DNA of 64,000 nt, taken from assembly GCA_963842505.1 (NCBI GenBank), contig CAWJGZ010000002.1, positions 930,001-994,000 of the forward strand, read 5' to 3'. Below the pieces are notes generated by a model, which saw nothing but the letters and a program-made list of their open reading frames with translations, was not told the origin of the DNA and did not search any database. Positions 9,307 through 19,405 of this stretch are shown here, piece by piece (positions within the stretch are counted from its first letter, which is position 1; every line of letters begins with the position of its first letter). Source of the DNA: PALSA-129 sp963842505 (lineage in GTDB: Bacteria > Acidobacteriota > Terriglobia > Bryobacterales > Bryobacteraceae). A program made the position numbers and the translations under genes.

Positions 9307-11031
9307 CTACTGAACCGTGACCCAGTAAGGCATCAACCGCAACATCCCACCCTTCATCCACGCGCGGAACGGCACGCGGCCGAAAACTTCCGCCAGCCTG
9401 GTTTGCAGCGGGTCGTCGGAGCCGCGCCGGAGCAGCACGTCCAAAATATTACGCCGCGACGGGTACATCACCAGGCTGACGCGCTCCGCCGCGGGAATCC
9501 CGGCCTTCTGTTTCACCAGGCCGATGGCCGTATCGAGGCCGCCCAGTTGGTCCACCAGGCCGCGCTCCCTGGCCTGATCGCCCAGCCACACGCGTCCCTG
9601 CGCCAGCGGTTCAATCTGGTCGAAGGCCCGATGCCGCGCGCCGGCTACGCGGCTCACAAAGCGGCGATAGCTCTCGTCGATGCCTTGCCGCAGCATTTCC
9701 CGTTCTTCCGGCGTCAGCGGCGTGTAATCGGATTCAACGTCCGCGTGCCTGCCGCGTTGCACCGCATCTTTGGTGATGCCCAGCTTGTCGTACAACCCGT
9801 GCAGATTGGGCTTGCCGAAGACCACCCCGATGGAGCCCGTTTCGGTCTGCGGGTAGGCCACAATCGGATCGCCGGTCATCGCCATATCGTAGCCGCCCGA
9901 GGCCGCCACGTCCGACATCGAAATCACCAGCGGCTTCTTTTTGCTCAGCAGGCTCATCTCCCGCCACATTTCGTCGGAGGCGACTTCCTCGCCGCCGGGT
10001 GAATCGATGCGCACAATCACGCCCTGAATGGCCGCGTCATTGCGCACCTTGCGCAGCAGCTTGTTGAATCCGTATGAAGTGAGGTTATACTCATCCGCGC
10101 CGTTGTCGCCGGCGTCGCCGCGCACAATGTCGCCTTCCGCCACCACCAGCGCGATGCGGCTCTTGCCGCCCAGGCCCACGGCTTCGGCCGGCACTTTGAG
10201 GTAATCGTCCAGCGCCACCTTGTGTGGCTCGCCTGTTTTCAGCCGGTCTTTCAGCTCGCCCCACATCTCGTCTTCGTACTTCAGCGCGTCCACCAGGCCA
10301 GCCTTTTGCGCCTGCGTGGCGGTGAACGGCCCCTGATCGATGATGCTCCTGACTTCTTCCGGCGTTTTCCTGCGTCCCGCCGCGATCCTGGCCACCAGGT
10401 TGCCGTAGAGGTCGTCCACCAGGAGGTTCATGACGTCGCGGGTTTCCGCGCTCATGTCGGATCGCGTAAACATGTCGCCGTAATCTTTGTACTTGCCGGC
10501 GTGCTCCACTTCCACGACCACGCCCAGCTTGTCCAAAGTCTTCTTGAAGAACATCAGCTCAGCACGCATCCCCCTCAGCATCAGCAGGTCCGAACCGCCC
10601 AGGTAAATGCGATCGGCCGCCATTGCCAGGTAGTATTCGCGCGCGCCCGGGGTCCGCAGGTATGCGTAGACCGGCTTGCCGGACTTGCGGAACTGATCGA
10701 GATCCGCACGCATTTCTTCCAGCTTGGCCCAGCCGGCGGCAAGCTTTTCCGGTTCCAGCACCACCGCTTTGATACGCGAATCCGCAGCGGCCTTGCGCAG
10801 CGTCATCCAAAAGCCGGTGACGGTCAACCCCGGCTGACCGCCCCCCAGGAACGCGGGCATCTCCAACGGCGGCTTCTCCGGGATCTCGCCTTCGAGGCGC
10901 AGTACCAGCACCGAATTGCCGGCAATGTCCGGCGGCTTGTTTTGAAACCGCCATGCAAAGAAGAGGAGCAGCGCGACCGTGAGAAACACCAGCAGCAGGC
11001 CGGTCAGCAAACCCAGTAAGAATTTCCCCAT
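9307..11031 (-). CDS. sppA: Signal peptide peptidase SppA, long (67K) form
   Basis: 574 residues, the tandem two-domain SppA form. One N-terminal membrane anchor spans about residues 3-28. The catalytic lysine sits in AGKYKDYGDMF (about residue 185) and the serine in TGSIGVVFG (about 390), matching the Lys/Ser dyad of E. coli SppA. The enzyme degrades cleaved signal peptides in the membrane. The start lies 3 bp from the stop of the NtrC-type regulator, so the two genes are probably cotranscribed; a functional link is not obvious. Confidence 0.93.
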   Translation of the reverse strand: MGKFLLGLLTGLLLVFLTVALLLFFAWRFQNKPPDIAGNSVLVLRLEGEIPEKPPLEMPAFLGGGQPGLTVTGFWMTLRKAAADSRIKAVVLEPEKLAAGWAKLEEMRADLDQFRKSGKPVYAYLRTPGAREYYLAMAADRIYLGGSDLLMLRGMRAELMFFKKTLDKLGVVVEVEHAGKYKDYGDMFTRSDMSAETRDVMNLLVDDLYGNLVARIAAGRRKTPEEVRSIIDQGPFTATQAQKAGLVDALKYEDEMWGELKDRLKTGEPHKVALDDYLKVPAEAVGLGGKSRIALVVAEGDIVRGDAGDNGADEYNLTSYGFNKLLRKVRNDAAIQGVIVRIDSPGGEEVASDEMWREMSLLSKKKPLVISMSDVAASGGYDMAMTGDPIVAYPQTETGSIGVVFGKPNLHGLYDKLGITKDAVQRGRHADVESDYTPLTPEEREMLRQGIDESYRRFVSRVAGARHRAFDQIEPLAQGRVWLGDQARERGLVDQLGGLDTAIGLVKQKAGIPAAERVSLVMYPSRRNILDVLLRRGSDDPLQTRLAEVFGRVPFRAWMKGGMLRLMPYWVTVQ

Positions 11032-11034
11032 ACT

Positions 11035-12444
<1,410 letters not shown>

Positions 12445-12524
12445 GGCTTAGTCTGCACACATCCCCGCGGCGCGCGGTTGGATCCGAAGACAAAGAAATC
12501 TATGCTGAAGCATGCAGGCCTGAT

Positions 12525-12734
12525 ATGATCAGCTACCCCATTCTGATCGCCCCGACCCGTACGGGCTTTAGCGCGCACGTGCCGGACTTGCCTGGGTGCG
12601 TCGCCACCGGCCGCACGCTTCAGGAAACCAGGCGCCGCATGGCCAAGGCCATCGAGATGCACCTCGCGGCAATGCGCGAAGATGGGGACGAAATCCCTGG
12701 GCCCTCGCGCGTCGAACTTGTGGAAGTGGCCTGA
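12525..12734 (+). CDS. HicB-family antitoxin-like protein, orphan
   Basis: 69 residues matching the RNase-H-like HicB fold: IAPTRTGFSAHVPDLPGC, then GRTLQETRRRMAKAIEMHL. HicB antitoxins neutralise the HicA RNA-cleaving toxin. No HicA frame is visible: only 80 bp separate this gene from the NtrC-type regulator, and the gene downstream is a hydrolase. It also lacks an obvious C-terminal DNA-binding domain. It may be a solitary antitoxin or a domesticated HicB-like protein. Confidence 0.75.
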   Translation: MISYPILIAPTRTGFSAHVPDLPGCVATGRTLQETRRRMAKAIEMHLAAMREDGDEIPGPSRVELVEVA

Positions 12735-12834
12735 GAGTTCCTTTGCCGCCCTCAACGCTCCGCCGGTTCGGTCTAGCGCCACTGGCCGCGGTGCTATGAT
12801 GCATCTCATCCGGAGCCCCGGAAACGGAGTCATC

Positions 12835-14691
12835 ATGAAGCGCGTCCTCTTCTTCCTTACGTTCGCCTGCGCGATCTTCCTGCTCTACGCCCAAACCCCC
12901 GACGCCCGCGTCGCCGTCAACTTCCAGGAAATCATGATCCCCATGCGCGACGGCGTCCGCCTTCAAACCGTCATCATCTCGCCGAAGAATCCCAAGGGAC
13001 CGCTGCCGTTCCTGATCCAGCGCACTCCTTACGGCGTGCCTTCGAAAGAGGACGCCGAACGCGGCATGCCGCCAGGCGCCCGCGGCCGCTACGACAGCTA
13101 TTACTACGAAAACTATTACGTGGTCACGCAGAATATCCGTGGCCGTTTCAAATCCGAAGGCAAGTTTGTGATGGGCCGCCCGCCGCACGATCCCAAAGAT
13201 CCGAAAGGCGTCGACGAAACCACCGACGCCTGGGATACTGTCGACTGGCTGGTCAAGAACGTGCCCAACAACAACGGGCGCGCGGGCATCGCCGGAACTT
13301 CTTACGACGGATGGACCGCCGTGATGGCCGCGCTCGATCCGCATCCCGCGCTTAAGGCCGTCATCGAGCAGGCCTCGCCCGCCGATCAGTTCCTGGGCGA
13401 CGATTTCCATCACAACGGCACGTTCCGCCTGAGTTACGGCTTCGAATACGCGGCGCTGCTCGAAACCACCCCCGAAGAGAATTACCATTTCCTTTTCGAC
13501 CGCGGCGACACCTACGACTGGTACCTGGCGCTTGGCCCGCTTGCGAACGCGGACGAGAAGTATTTTCACGGCAAGCTCCCCACCTGGGAGGATTTCACGC
13601 GCCACCCCAACTACGATGCTTTCTGGCAGCGCCAGATCTTCGCGCCCTATCTCAATGCGGTCAAGGTTCCCATCGTGCACGTGGCCGGCTGGTGGGACCA
13701 GGAAGATTTCTACGGCCCGCAGCGCATCTACGCCGGCCTGGAAGCGCACGATACCGGGCATTTCAACTACTTCGTCGCCGGGCCATGGAATCACGGCGGC
13801 TGGAACGGCCTGGGCCACCGCCTGGGCGCGATCGACTTCGGCTCCGACACTGGCGCGTATTACCGCGACAACATCTTCCGACCCTGGTTCGATTACTGGC
13901 TGCGCGGCCAGGGCGAGCTCCACCAGGCCGAAGCCACCACTTTCGAAACCGGCACGAATCAATGGAAGCAATACGCCGAGTGGCCGCCCAAGCAAGGGAT
14001 CGATTCGCGCCGCCTGTATTTCAGCGGCTCGCGCCGCCTGTCGTTCGAGGCTCCGGCCGGTGACGCCGGTGCGTATGACGAATACGTCAGCGATCCAGCC
14101 AACCCCGTGCCGTACCGCCCGCGTCCGGTTTCTCCGACTTATCCCGGTCCGGACTGGCCCGTCTGGCTGGTGCAAGACCAGCGTTTCGTCGATCACCGCC
14201 CCGACGTTCTTTCCTGGCAGACCGACCCGCTCACTGGCCCGATCCACATCGCCGGCGACATCGTTGCGGAACTTTACGCCTCCACCACCGGCACCGATGC
14301 CGATTGGGCCGTCAAACTGATCGACGTTTACCCCGAGGATGCGCCCGACGATCCCACCACGCACACGCACATGGCTGGCTTCGAGCTGATCATCGCCGAC
14401 GAAATTCTGCGCGCCCGTTTCCGCGACAGTTTCGAGCGGCCCGAACCGGTGCCGGCGAATAAAGTACTGAAGTACGCGATCGACCTGCACACCAACGCGC
14501 ATGCGTTCTTAAAAGGCCATCGCATCATGGTGCAGGTGCAGAGCACGTGGTTCCCGGTTTACGACCGCAACCCGCAGAAATACGTCCCCAACATTTGGGA
14601 AGCTCACGCCACGGACTACGTGAAAGCTACGCAGCGGATTTACCGGGGGGCGAAGACGGCGAGTGCGGTGGTGCTGCCGGTGGTGAGGTAA
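12835..14691 (+). CDS. Secreted CocE/NonD-family (S15) hydrolase
   Basis: 618 residues from ATG 12835, with GGAG five bases upstream. An in-frame opening continues upstream but the chosen start gives a clean signal peptide (MKRVLFFLTFACAIFLLYAQ). The X-Pro dipeptidyl-peptidase-like alpha/beta hydrolase domain has the nucleophile elbow GTSYDGW near residue 160 and a catalytic His candidate late in the catalytic part (GPWNHGGW). A C-terminal jelly-roll domain follows (GDIVAELYASTTGTDADW). Substrates in this family include esters, amides and peptides; here it is unknown. The gene is plus-strand, followed by the mobile element. Confidence 0.9.
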   Translation: MKRVLFFLTFACAIFLLYAQTPDARVAVNFQEIMIPMRDGVRLQTVIISPKNPKGPLPFLIQRTPYGVPSKEDAERGMPPGARGRYDSYYYENYYVVTQNIRGRFKSEGKFVMGRPPHDPKDPKGVDETTDAWDTVDWLVKNVPNNNGRAGIAGTSYDGWTAVMAALDPHPALKAVIEQASPADQFLGDDFHHNGTFRLSYGFEYAALLETTPEENYHFLFDRGDTYDWYLALGPLANADEKYFHGKLPTWEDFTRHPNYDAFWQRQIFAPYLNAVKVPIVHVAGWWDQEDFYGPQRIYAGLEAHDTGHFNYFVAGPWNHGGWNGLGHRLGAIDFGSDTGAYYRDNIFRPWFDYWLRGQGELHQAEATTFETGTNQWKQYAEWPPKQGIDSRRLYFSGSRRLSFEAPAGDAGAYDEYVSDPANPVPYRPRPVSPTYPGPDWPVWLVQDQRFVDHRPDVLSWQTDPLTGPIHIAGDIVAELYASTTGTDADWAVKLIDVYPEDAPDDPTTHTHMAGFELIIADEILRARFRDSFERPEPVPANKVLKYAIDLHTNAHAFLKGHRIMVQVQSTWFPVYDRNPQKYVPNIWEAHATDYVKATQRIYRGAKTASAVVLPVVR

Positions 14692-14920
14692 CACGGACAA
14701 TCCGGTCGGTGTGGTTGCTCAACCCAGTGGGGCATCGTCTCTGAGTTCGCCAAGGTGGCGCAGTCGCGGTGGCAGGTTTCCGCGGAGGTTCGACTTCGGA
14801 GTGGACGACGATCCGTTCGGAGCGGGTCAGACCATTCCCACAAGGCCGTATCAGGACCCTGAGCGGCAGAAGTCCGGGATGGCGACTATACGCTCATGTG
14901 CTATCTTCGGTGGCCGAATC
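14692..14920. other. Gap left of the mobile element
   Basis: Only short frames without recognisable products are seen in these 229 bp. CTTCGG-tgg-CCGAA at 14905-14918 is a small hairpin directly outside the left inverted repeat and may belong to the element's end structure. No gene is supported. Confidence 0.5.
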
Positions 14921-14955
14921 CCGCGTTAGAACTAAGCCGCTGGCGCGGCGGACGC
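14921..14955. repeat. Left inverted repeat of the IS91-type element
   Basis: Begins CCGCGTTAGAAC and continues through CCGCTGGCGCGGCGG. Its reverse complement matches 17312-17346 at 30 of 35 positions. A small CCGC/GCGG hairpin lies within it. Confidence 0.75.
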
Positions 14956-15016
14956 AGTCGCGTGCGTGTTTCGGGGCATAAGCAGCGATAGTGTCTGTCA
15001 CAGAAAGGAGTTTTCT

Positions 15017-15913
15017 GTGACCCCACTTCGTCAACGCATGCTGGACGAGCTCCAGCGTCGTAATTACTCACCGGCCACCACTCGTGGCTACATCCATGCG
15101 ATCAAGCAGTTTGCGGAGTACTTCCACAAATCTCCGGAGCAGTTGGGAGGCGACGAGATACGCCAGTTCGAACTCTACCTGCTCAAAGAGAAGAAACTTG
15201 CTCCAGGCACCGTCGAGGGGCGCATGTCTGCCCTGCGTTTTCTCTTCAAGAAGGTCTTGAAGCGGCGTGATATCGCCTACGACGATCTGATCTTTCCCAA
15301 GATCCCTCGGAAGCTGCCCGTCGTGCTGAGTCCCGAAGAGGTGACGCGGATGATCGAGGCGGCGCCAAACCTGCTACACCGCACCATCCTGATGGTGCTT
15401 TACGCGACCGGCATACGCCGAACCGAAGCCTCGCTCCTCAAGGTCACCGATATTGATAGCGAGCGCATGGTGATCCATATCCACCAGGGCAAGGGTTCGC
15501 GGGACCGCGACGTGCCGATGACATCCAAGCTGCTGGACGCCTTGCGGGAGTATTTTCGGTGGAAGCGTCCCAAAGTCTATCTATTTCCCAGCACTGCAGG
15601 GCATCGTGGGGTAGAGCAGCCGCTTTCAGATCATACAATCTGGAACATCTGCAGCGAAGCCGCGAAACGCGCCGGAATCAAGAAAAGGATTGGCGCGCAC
15701 ACCCTCCGCCACAGCTTCGCCACAACCCTGATGGAATCCGGAACTGACTTGCGGACGATTCAGCTTTTGATGGGCCACGCACACTTGGAACATACCACTC
15801 GATATCTCCACTTGTCGCAGCGTCACCTGCATGCCGCACCGAACCCACTCGATCAGATCACGCTTGGTAGCCAGAGCTTCTCGCGCAAGCGGCCGGACAG
15901 CTATCAGGCATGA
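15017..15913 (+). CDS. Tyrosine recombinase/integrase
   Basis: 298 residues from GTG 15017, chosen because AAAGGAG lies six bases upstream; the frame is open further left without a signal. The N-terminal SAM-like core-binding domain (RNYSPATTRGYIHAI) is followed by a catalytic domain with the first Arg in YATGIRRTEA (about residue 135), HTLRHSFAT (HxxR near 237), a His in GHAHLEHT and the Tyr nucleophile in TTRYLHLS (about 270). The XerC/D-like enzyme is coupled by an ATGA overlap to the IS91 transposase. In such two-gene elements it may resolve or integrate the circular form. Confidence 0.92.
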   Translation: MTPLRQRMLDELQRRNYSPATTRGYIHAIKQFAEYFHKSPEQLGGDEIRQFELYLLKEKKLAPGTVEGRMSALRFLFKKVLKRRDIAYDDLIFPKIPRKLPVVLSPEEVTRMIEAAPNLLHRTILMVLYATGIRRTEASLLKVTDIDSERMVIHIHQGKGSRDRDVPMTSKLLDALREYFRWKRPKVYLFPSTAGHRGVEQPLSDHTIWNICSEAAKRAGIKKRIGAHTLRHSFATTLMESGTDLRTIQLLMGHAHLEHTTRYLHLSQRHLHAAPNPLDQITLGSQSFSRKRPDSYQA

Positions 15914-17088
15914 CACGGCCACCCTGGGAGGTGGCCGATATCATCCGCAGGGCGGGAGACAGATTCATCGAACGCTATCACGGTTCGCTGACGTGGGCAC
16001 AGCTCCAAGTGCTTCGGGCGATCGAGCGCTGCCGCACGGCCGCGCTGGGTGGGCACCGTGATCAATGCGTTCGCTGCGGGCATCAGGCCATCTCTTACAA
16101 CTCCTGCCGAAACCGCCACTGCCCGAAGTGCCAGACCAACGCACGGGAGAAGTGGTTGTGCGCCCGGCGACGGGAACTGTTGCCGGTATGCTACTTCCAC
16201 CTGGTTTTCAGCCTGCCGCATGCGCTGGTGCCGTTGATATGGCAAAACAAGAAGCTCCTCTTCGGCCTGTTGTTCGATGGCAGTGCTGCGACGCTGCTGG
16301 AAGTTGCAGCCGATCCGGCGCGCCTCGGGGCGGAGATCGGCTTCCTCAGCATTCTGCATACGTGGGGACAGACTCTACAGCGCCATCCGCACATCCACTG
16401 TGTCGTACCAGGCGGCGGACTGTCGCTTGATCACTCCCGGTGGATCCGCTCGCCGCCCCACTTCTTTTTACCGGTGAGAGTGCTCAGCCGCGTCTTTCGC
16501 GGGAAGTTCGTCGCCGGACTACGGCAAGCGTTTCACAGCAAACGACTGGCCTTTCACGGCGAGTTGCAGCCCCTGGCGAACGAGAAGGCGTTCGCGGCCT
16601 TCTTGCGCACTCTGTTCCGTGAGGACTGGGTCGTCTACGCCAAGGCCCCCTTTGGCGGGCCGGACCACGTGCTTCAGTACCTGGCCCGCTACACCCATCG
16701 AGTGGCGATCTCCAATCATCGGCTTCTGTCGGTGGACGGCGATCACGTCACCTTTCGTTGGAAGGACTACGCGCATCACAGCAAGTGCCGTGCCATGACT
16801 CTGACGATGGAAGAGTTCCTGCGCCGGTTCTTGCAGCATGTTCTGCCCAAGGGCCTCCCGCGCATTCGCTATTTCGGCTGGTTAGCGAACCGCCGGCGCA
16901 GGGAGTTGCTGCCGCTTTGCCGGACGTTGCTGGCGGTCGCACCCCCGCCTGCTGTGTCCAACGGCAGTGAGGCCGCTGTCTGGCGGTGTCCGGCCTGCGG
17001 TAGCGCAATGCGTGTTGCGGAGCGGCTAACCGCCAAGCAGATCCTCCGCGAGCAATCGCACCGGGTCTGCATCCTTGACAGCTCGTAA
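15910..17088 (+). CDS. IS91-family (HUH, Y1-type) transposase
   Basis: 392 residues, the typical length. An N-terminal zinc-binding region has CVRCGHQ and CRNRHCPKCQ. The HUH motif is HPHIHCV near residue 160. The catalytic Tyr is likely in YLARYTHRV near 260. A C-terminal CPACG follows. Rolling-circle transposition of a single strand is the family mechanism. Translation is coupled to the integrase through ATGA at 15910-15913. Both genes appear intact, so the element could still be active. Confidence 0.95.
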   Translation: MTRPPWEVADIIRRAGDRFIERYHGSLTWAQLQVLRAIERCRTAALGGHRDQCVRCGHQAISYNSCRNRHCPKCQTNAREKWLCARRRELLPVCYFHLVFSLPHALVPLIWQNKKLLFGLLFDGSAATLLEVAADPARLGAEIGFLSILHTWGQTLQRHPHIHCVVPGGGLSLDHSRWIRSPPHFFLPVRVLSRVFRGKFVAGLRQAFHSKRLAFHGELQPLANEKAFAAFLRTLFREDWVVYAKAPFGGPDHVLQYLARYTHRVAISNHRLLSVDGDHVTFRWKDYAHHSKCRAMTLTMEEFLRRFLQHVLPKGLPRIRYFGWLANRRRRELLPLCRTLLAVAPPPAVSNGSEAAVWRCPACGSAMRVAERLTAKQILREQSHRVCILDSS

Positions 17089-17495
17089 CGCGGCATTCCA
17101 TTTGGCGCAAAACCCGCGCGCTTCGGCGTGCGCACCCTACGTGTGCCTCACCGCCGAAAAGCCGCCGTTCCAACCGTCTGGTGAACCCCTCATCGCGTCA
17201 TGCCCGCTCTGCTTCCCATCGGATTTGCCTCGTCCGCCTGCTCAAACCGATCCTACTACCCAGCCTTCCACGGTCCCACCAGCATTCAAAACCCATAGCT
17301 TGCGGCCTCCCGCTCCCGCCGCGCCAGCGGCTTCCTTCTAACGCGCGACTCGCCGAAGTGCATCCGCGCGGGCCTGAAGTCCCGTTCTGGGAAAAGAAGT
17401 GGTACCGCTCTGGTCGGTTTACGGGTACCCTGAAACGGCCGTGTGCCGCGATTCGCCCTATGCGACAATACGGCTTAAAATCACAGGCGCTCACC
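17089..17495. other. Element tail and ABC operon leader
   Basis: The 407 bases hold no supported gene. 17089-17311 is probably non-coding element sequence with C-rich stretches, 17312-17346 is the right inverted repeat, and 17347-17495 is the upstream region of the ABC transporter genes. No strong promoter or terminator is evident. Confidence 0.5.
17312..17346. repeat. Right inverted repeat of the IS91-type element
   Basis: Ends in TTCTAACGCGC. It pairs with 14921-14955 at 30 of 35 positions, the longest uninterrupted match being CCGCCGCGCCAGCGGCTT. It marks the probable right end of the mobile element. Confidence 0.75.
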
Positions 17496-18404
17496 ATGCC
17501 CGACGCCGCGGCCGTTTCAATCCGGGGACTCACCAAGCGGTACGGCAAACTCACCGCGGTAAACAATCTGCACTTGGATGTCGCTCCCGGCGAGATCCTC
17601 GGGTTTCTCGGACTCAACGGAGCCGGTAAGACCACCACTATCCGCATCCTGCTCGACTTGCTGCGGCCAACCGGCGGGCAGGCCTTCATCTTCGGACACG
17701 ATTGCCAGCGCGACGGGCTGCGGGCACGGGCCGACATCGGATACCTTCCGGGCGAGATGGGCATTTATTCCGACCTCACCGGCCTTGAGGTGCTCGATCT
17801 CCTCGCCGGGCTTAGCGGGCGGCCCGCCGATCGGGCGCGCCGGCGCGAACTCCAGGACCGGCTCGGGCTGCCCGATAGCGACTTGCGGAGAACGCTGCGC
17901 GAGTACTCGACCGGCATGAAACGCAAGCTCGGCCTCATGCAAGCTTTTCAAGCCGATCCGCTCCTGCTGCTTCTGGATGAACCCACCGAGGGACTCGATC
18001 CGCTGATGCAGGAGGCCTTCTATACGCTGATCGCCGAGACCAAACAGCGCGGCGCAACCGTTTTCATGTCGTCGCACGTGCTCTCGGAAGTCGACCGCAT
18101 CTGCGACCACGTCGCCTTGCTGCGCAAAGGCGAACTGGTGCTGCTTCGCGCGGTGGAGGAGATCCGCCGGCGCGCCTCCCGCCGCGTGCGGGTGCATCTG
18201 GCCGAAGACGGGTCTCCGCCGCCGGCGCTCCCGCCCGGCGTGCAAACCATCGATATTGCGCCGCGCCTGTGGACGCTCAAAGTGGAAGGCTTCCTGGGAC
18301 CGCTGCTGGAAGCCTTGCGGGCCTTCCCGGTCAAGGATGTCGAAGTGGTGGAACCAAAACTCGAGGACGTCGTCCTGCAATACTATCGCGAGGATCGCAC
18401 ATGA
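17496..18404 (+). CDS. ABC transporter ATP-binding protein
   Basis: 302 residues from ATG 17496 (MPDAAAVSIRGLTKRYGKL). An in-frame ATG at 17460 is also possible; neither has a good ribosome-binding site. Walker A is GLNGAGKTTT (about residue 42), the signature EYSTGMKRK lies near 137 and Walker B LLLLDEPTEGLDP near 155; the H-loop is in SSHVLSE. It belongs to the drug/antibiotic export (ABC-2) class. The permease start overlaps its stop as ATGA, so the two form an operon and likely an exporter. Confidence 0.92.
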   Translation: MPDAAAVSIRGLTKRYGKLTAVNNLHLDVAPGEILGFLGLNGAGKTTTIRILLDLLRPTGGQAFIFGHDCQRDGLRARADIGYLPGEMGIYSDLTGLEVLDLLAGLSGRPADRARRRELQDRLGLPDSDLRRTLREYSTGMKRKLGLMQAFQADPLLLLLDEPTEGLDPLMQEAFYTLIAETKQRGATVFMSSHVLSEVDRICDHVALLRKGELVLLRAVEEIRRRASRRVRVHLAEDGSPPPALPPGVQTIDIAPRLWTLKVEGFLGPLLEALRAFPVKDVEVVEPKLEDVVLQYYREDRT

Positions 18405-19225
18405 GCCTCCGGCCACCTATCCTTTTGCTCACCTATTCGCTGAAGCGGATGCGAACCATCCTGCTCGCCATGGGCGTCTTGCTCTGCGCTTTTCAGATCC
18501 TGATGGTGGCGGTTGCCCGGTCGGTGGAGCGCTCCGGCCTATTCCAGCAGCTTGGCGCGCTGATTCCTCCCTTCGCGCGAGAACTATTGGGCCCTTCGAT
18601 CGCCATGTTCCTGTCCTTCGCCGGCATCGCCTGCCTGGGATATTTCCACGTGGCCGTGATGGGCGCGCTGGTTGGACTCTCCATCGCGGTGGCCACCGTG
18701 CCGGCCTCCGAAATCGAGACCGGCTTCATGGATTTGATCCTCTCCCGCCCGCTCGCCCGTCACTGGATCGTTACCCGCAGCATCGTCGCGGCCACTCTGT
18801 CGATCGCTCTGGTGCTGGGATCGATGCTGCTGGGAACGTGGATCGGGCTTGAGACTCTGGCCCCCGCCGGCGCCGCGCGGCCTTCCATGCACCTGATCGG
18901 TTCGCTGGCGCTCAACCTGGGCCTGCTGATGCTGGCGTGGAGCGCCGTGGCGCTGGCTATCGCTTCGGCGGTGCGGCGGCGCAGCGTGGCGGGCGCGTCG
19001 GCCGGAGTGCTGGCGCTGGCCGCATTCCTCCTCGATTATCTCGGCCGTCTCTGGCAGCCCGCCGAATCGCTGGCGCGGCTTTCGCCGTTTCGTTACTTCA
19101 GCCCGTTGGACTTGATCGTGGGCGGACAGCTTCCGCTGAAGAATGTGGTTGTGCTTTTGGGGATTGCGGTGGCGGGCTTCGCCGCCAGCTATGGGTTGTT
19201 CTCCCGGCGGGATATCTCGCACTGA
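18401..19225 (+). CDS. ABC-2 type transporter permease
   Basis: 274 residues from ATG 18401, overlapping the ATPase stop by four bases. Six hydrophobic segments are visible, beginning with TILLAMGVLLCAFQILMVAV and ending with NVVVLLGIAVAGFAASYGLF. The layout matches ABC-2 permeases of the NatB/YhaP kind. With the preceding ATPase it should form a dimeric exporter of unknown substrate. It is followed by a hairpin-rich gap and a convergent histidine kinase gene. Confidence 0.88.
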   Translation: MSLRPPILLLTYSLKRMRTILLAMGVLLCAFQILMVAVARSVERSGLFQQLGALIPPFARELLGPSIAMFLSFAGIACLGYFHVAVMGALVGLSIAVATVPASEIETGFMDLILSRPLARHWIVTRSIVAATLSIALVLGSMLLGTWIGLETLAPAGAARPSMHLIGSLALNLGLLMLAWSAVALAIASAVRRRSVAGASAGVLALAAFLLDYLGRLWQPAESLARLSPFRYFSPLDLIVGGQLPLKNVVVLLGIAVAGFAASYGLFSRRDISH

Positions 19226-19340
19226 GCGTGGCGGCGTGTCCGGAAGAGTGGCGATGGTCAAGCGGGCACAAGACACCGGCGGCAAGACCGCCGGCGCTAC
19301 CAGGTGGTGTTTGGCGGAGCTTGAAAGATGTAGAAACTCC

Positions 19341-19388
19341 AGGCGCCGGCATGAGTGCCGACGCGGCACGCACGAGTGCGTGCGCCAC
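19341..19388. repeat. Intergenic double hairpin, copy 2
   Basis: GCGCCGGCA-tgag-TGCCGaCGC is followed at once by GCACGCAC-ga-GTGCGTGC, a perfect 8-bp stem. It lies between the convergent ABC permease and histidine kinase genes, where a bidirectional terminator would fit. It shares architecture and the closing CCAC with the structures at 1138 and 47678. Confidence 0.6.
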
Positions 19389-19405
19389 ATCGTTACCAAA
19401 CACAC

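Larger units (their letters stand above)
14921..17346 (+). mobile_element. IS91-type element with tyrosine recombinase
   Basis: A 2.4-kb unit carries a tyrosine recombinase gene and an IS91-type transposase gene overlapping by four bases. It is bounded by a 35-bp imperfect inverted repeat (14921-14955 and 17312-17346, 30 of 35 bases paired). Terminal hairpins such as CCGC-TGGC-GCGG fit the single-strand-recognising HUH mechanism. No target duplication is expected for IS91 elements and none is seen. Exact ends are inferred from the inverted repeats; the insertion lies between a hydrolase gene and an ABC transporter operon. Confidence 0.75.

Noticed and set aside
12568..14502. 644-codon open frame on the minus strand opposite the CocE/NonD hydrolase
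   Set aside because: It mirrors a high-G+C gene, has no recognisable domain, and the plus-strand product is a clear family member with signal peptide and catalytic motif.
14921..17346. Integron attC site or integron cassette
   Set aside because: TTCTAAC and GTTAGAA resemble attC cores, but the GTTRRRY pattern is not exact and no integron integrase is present; the IS91-type element explains the unit.
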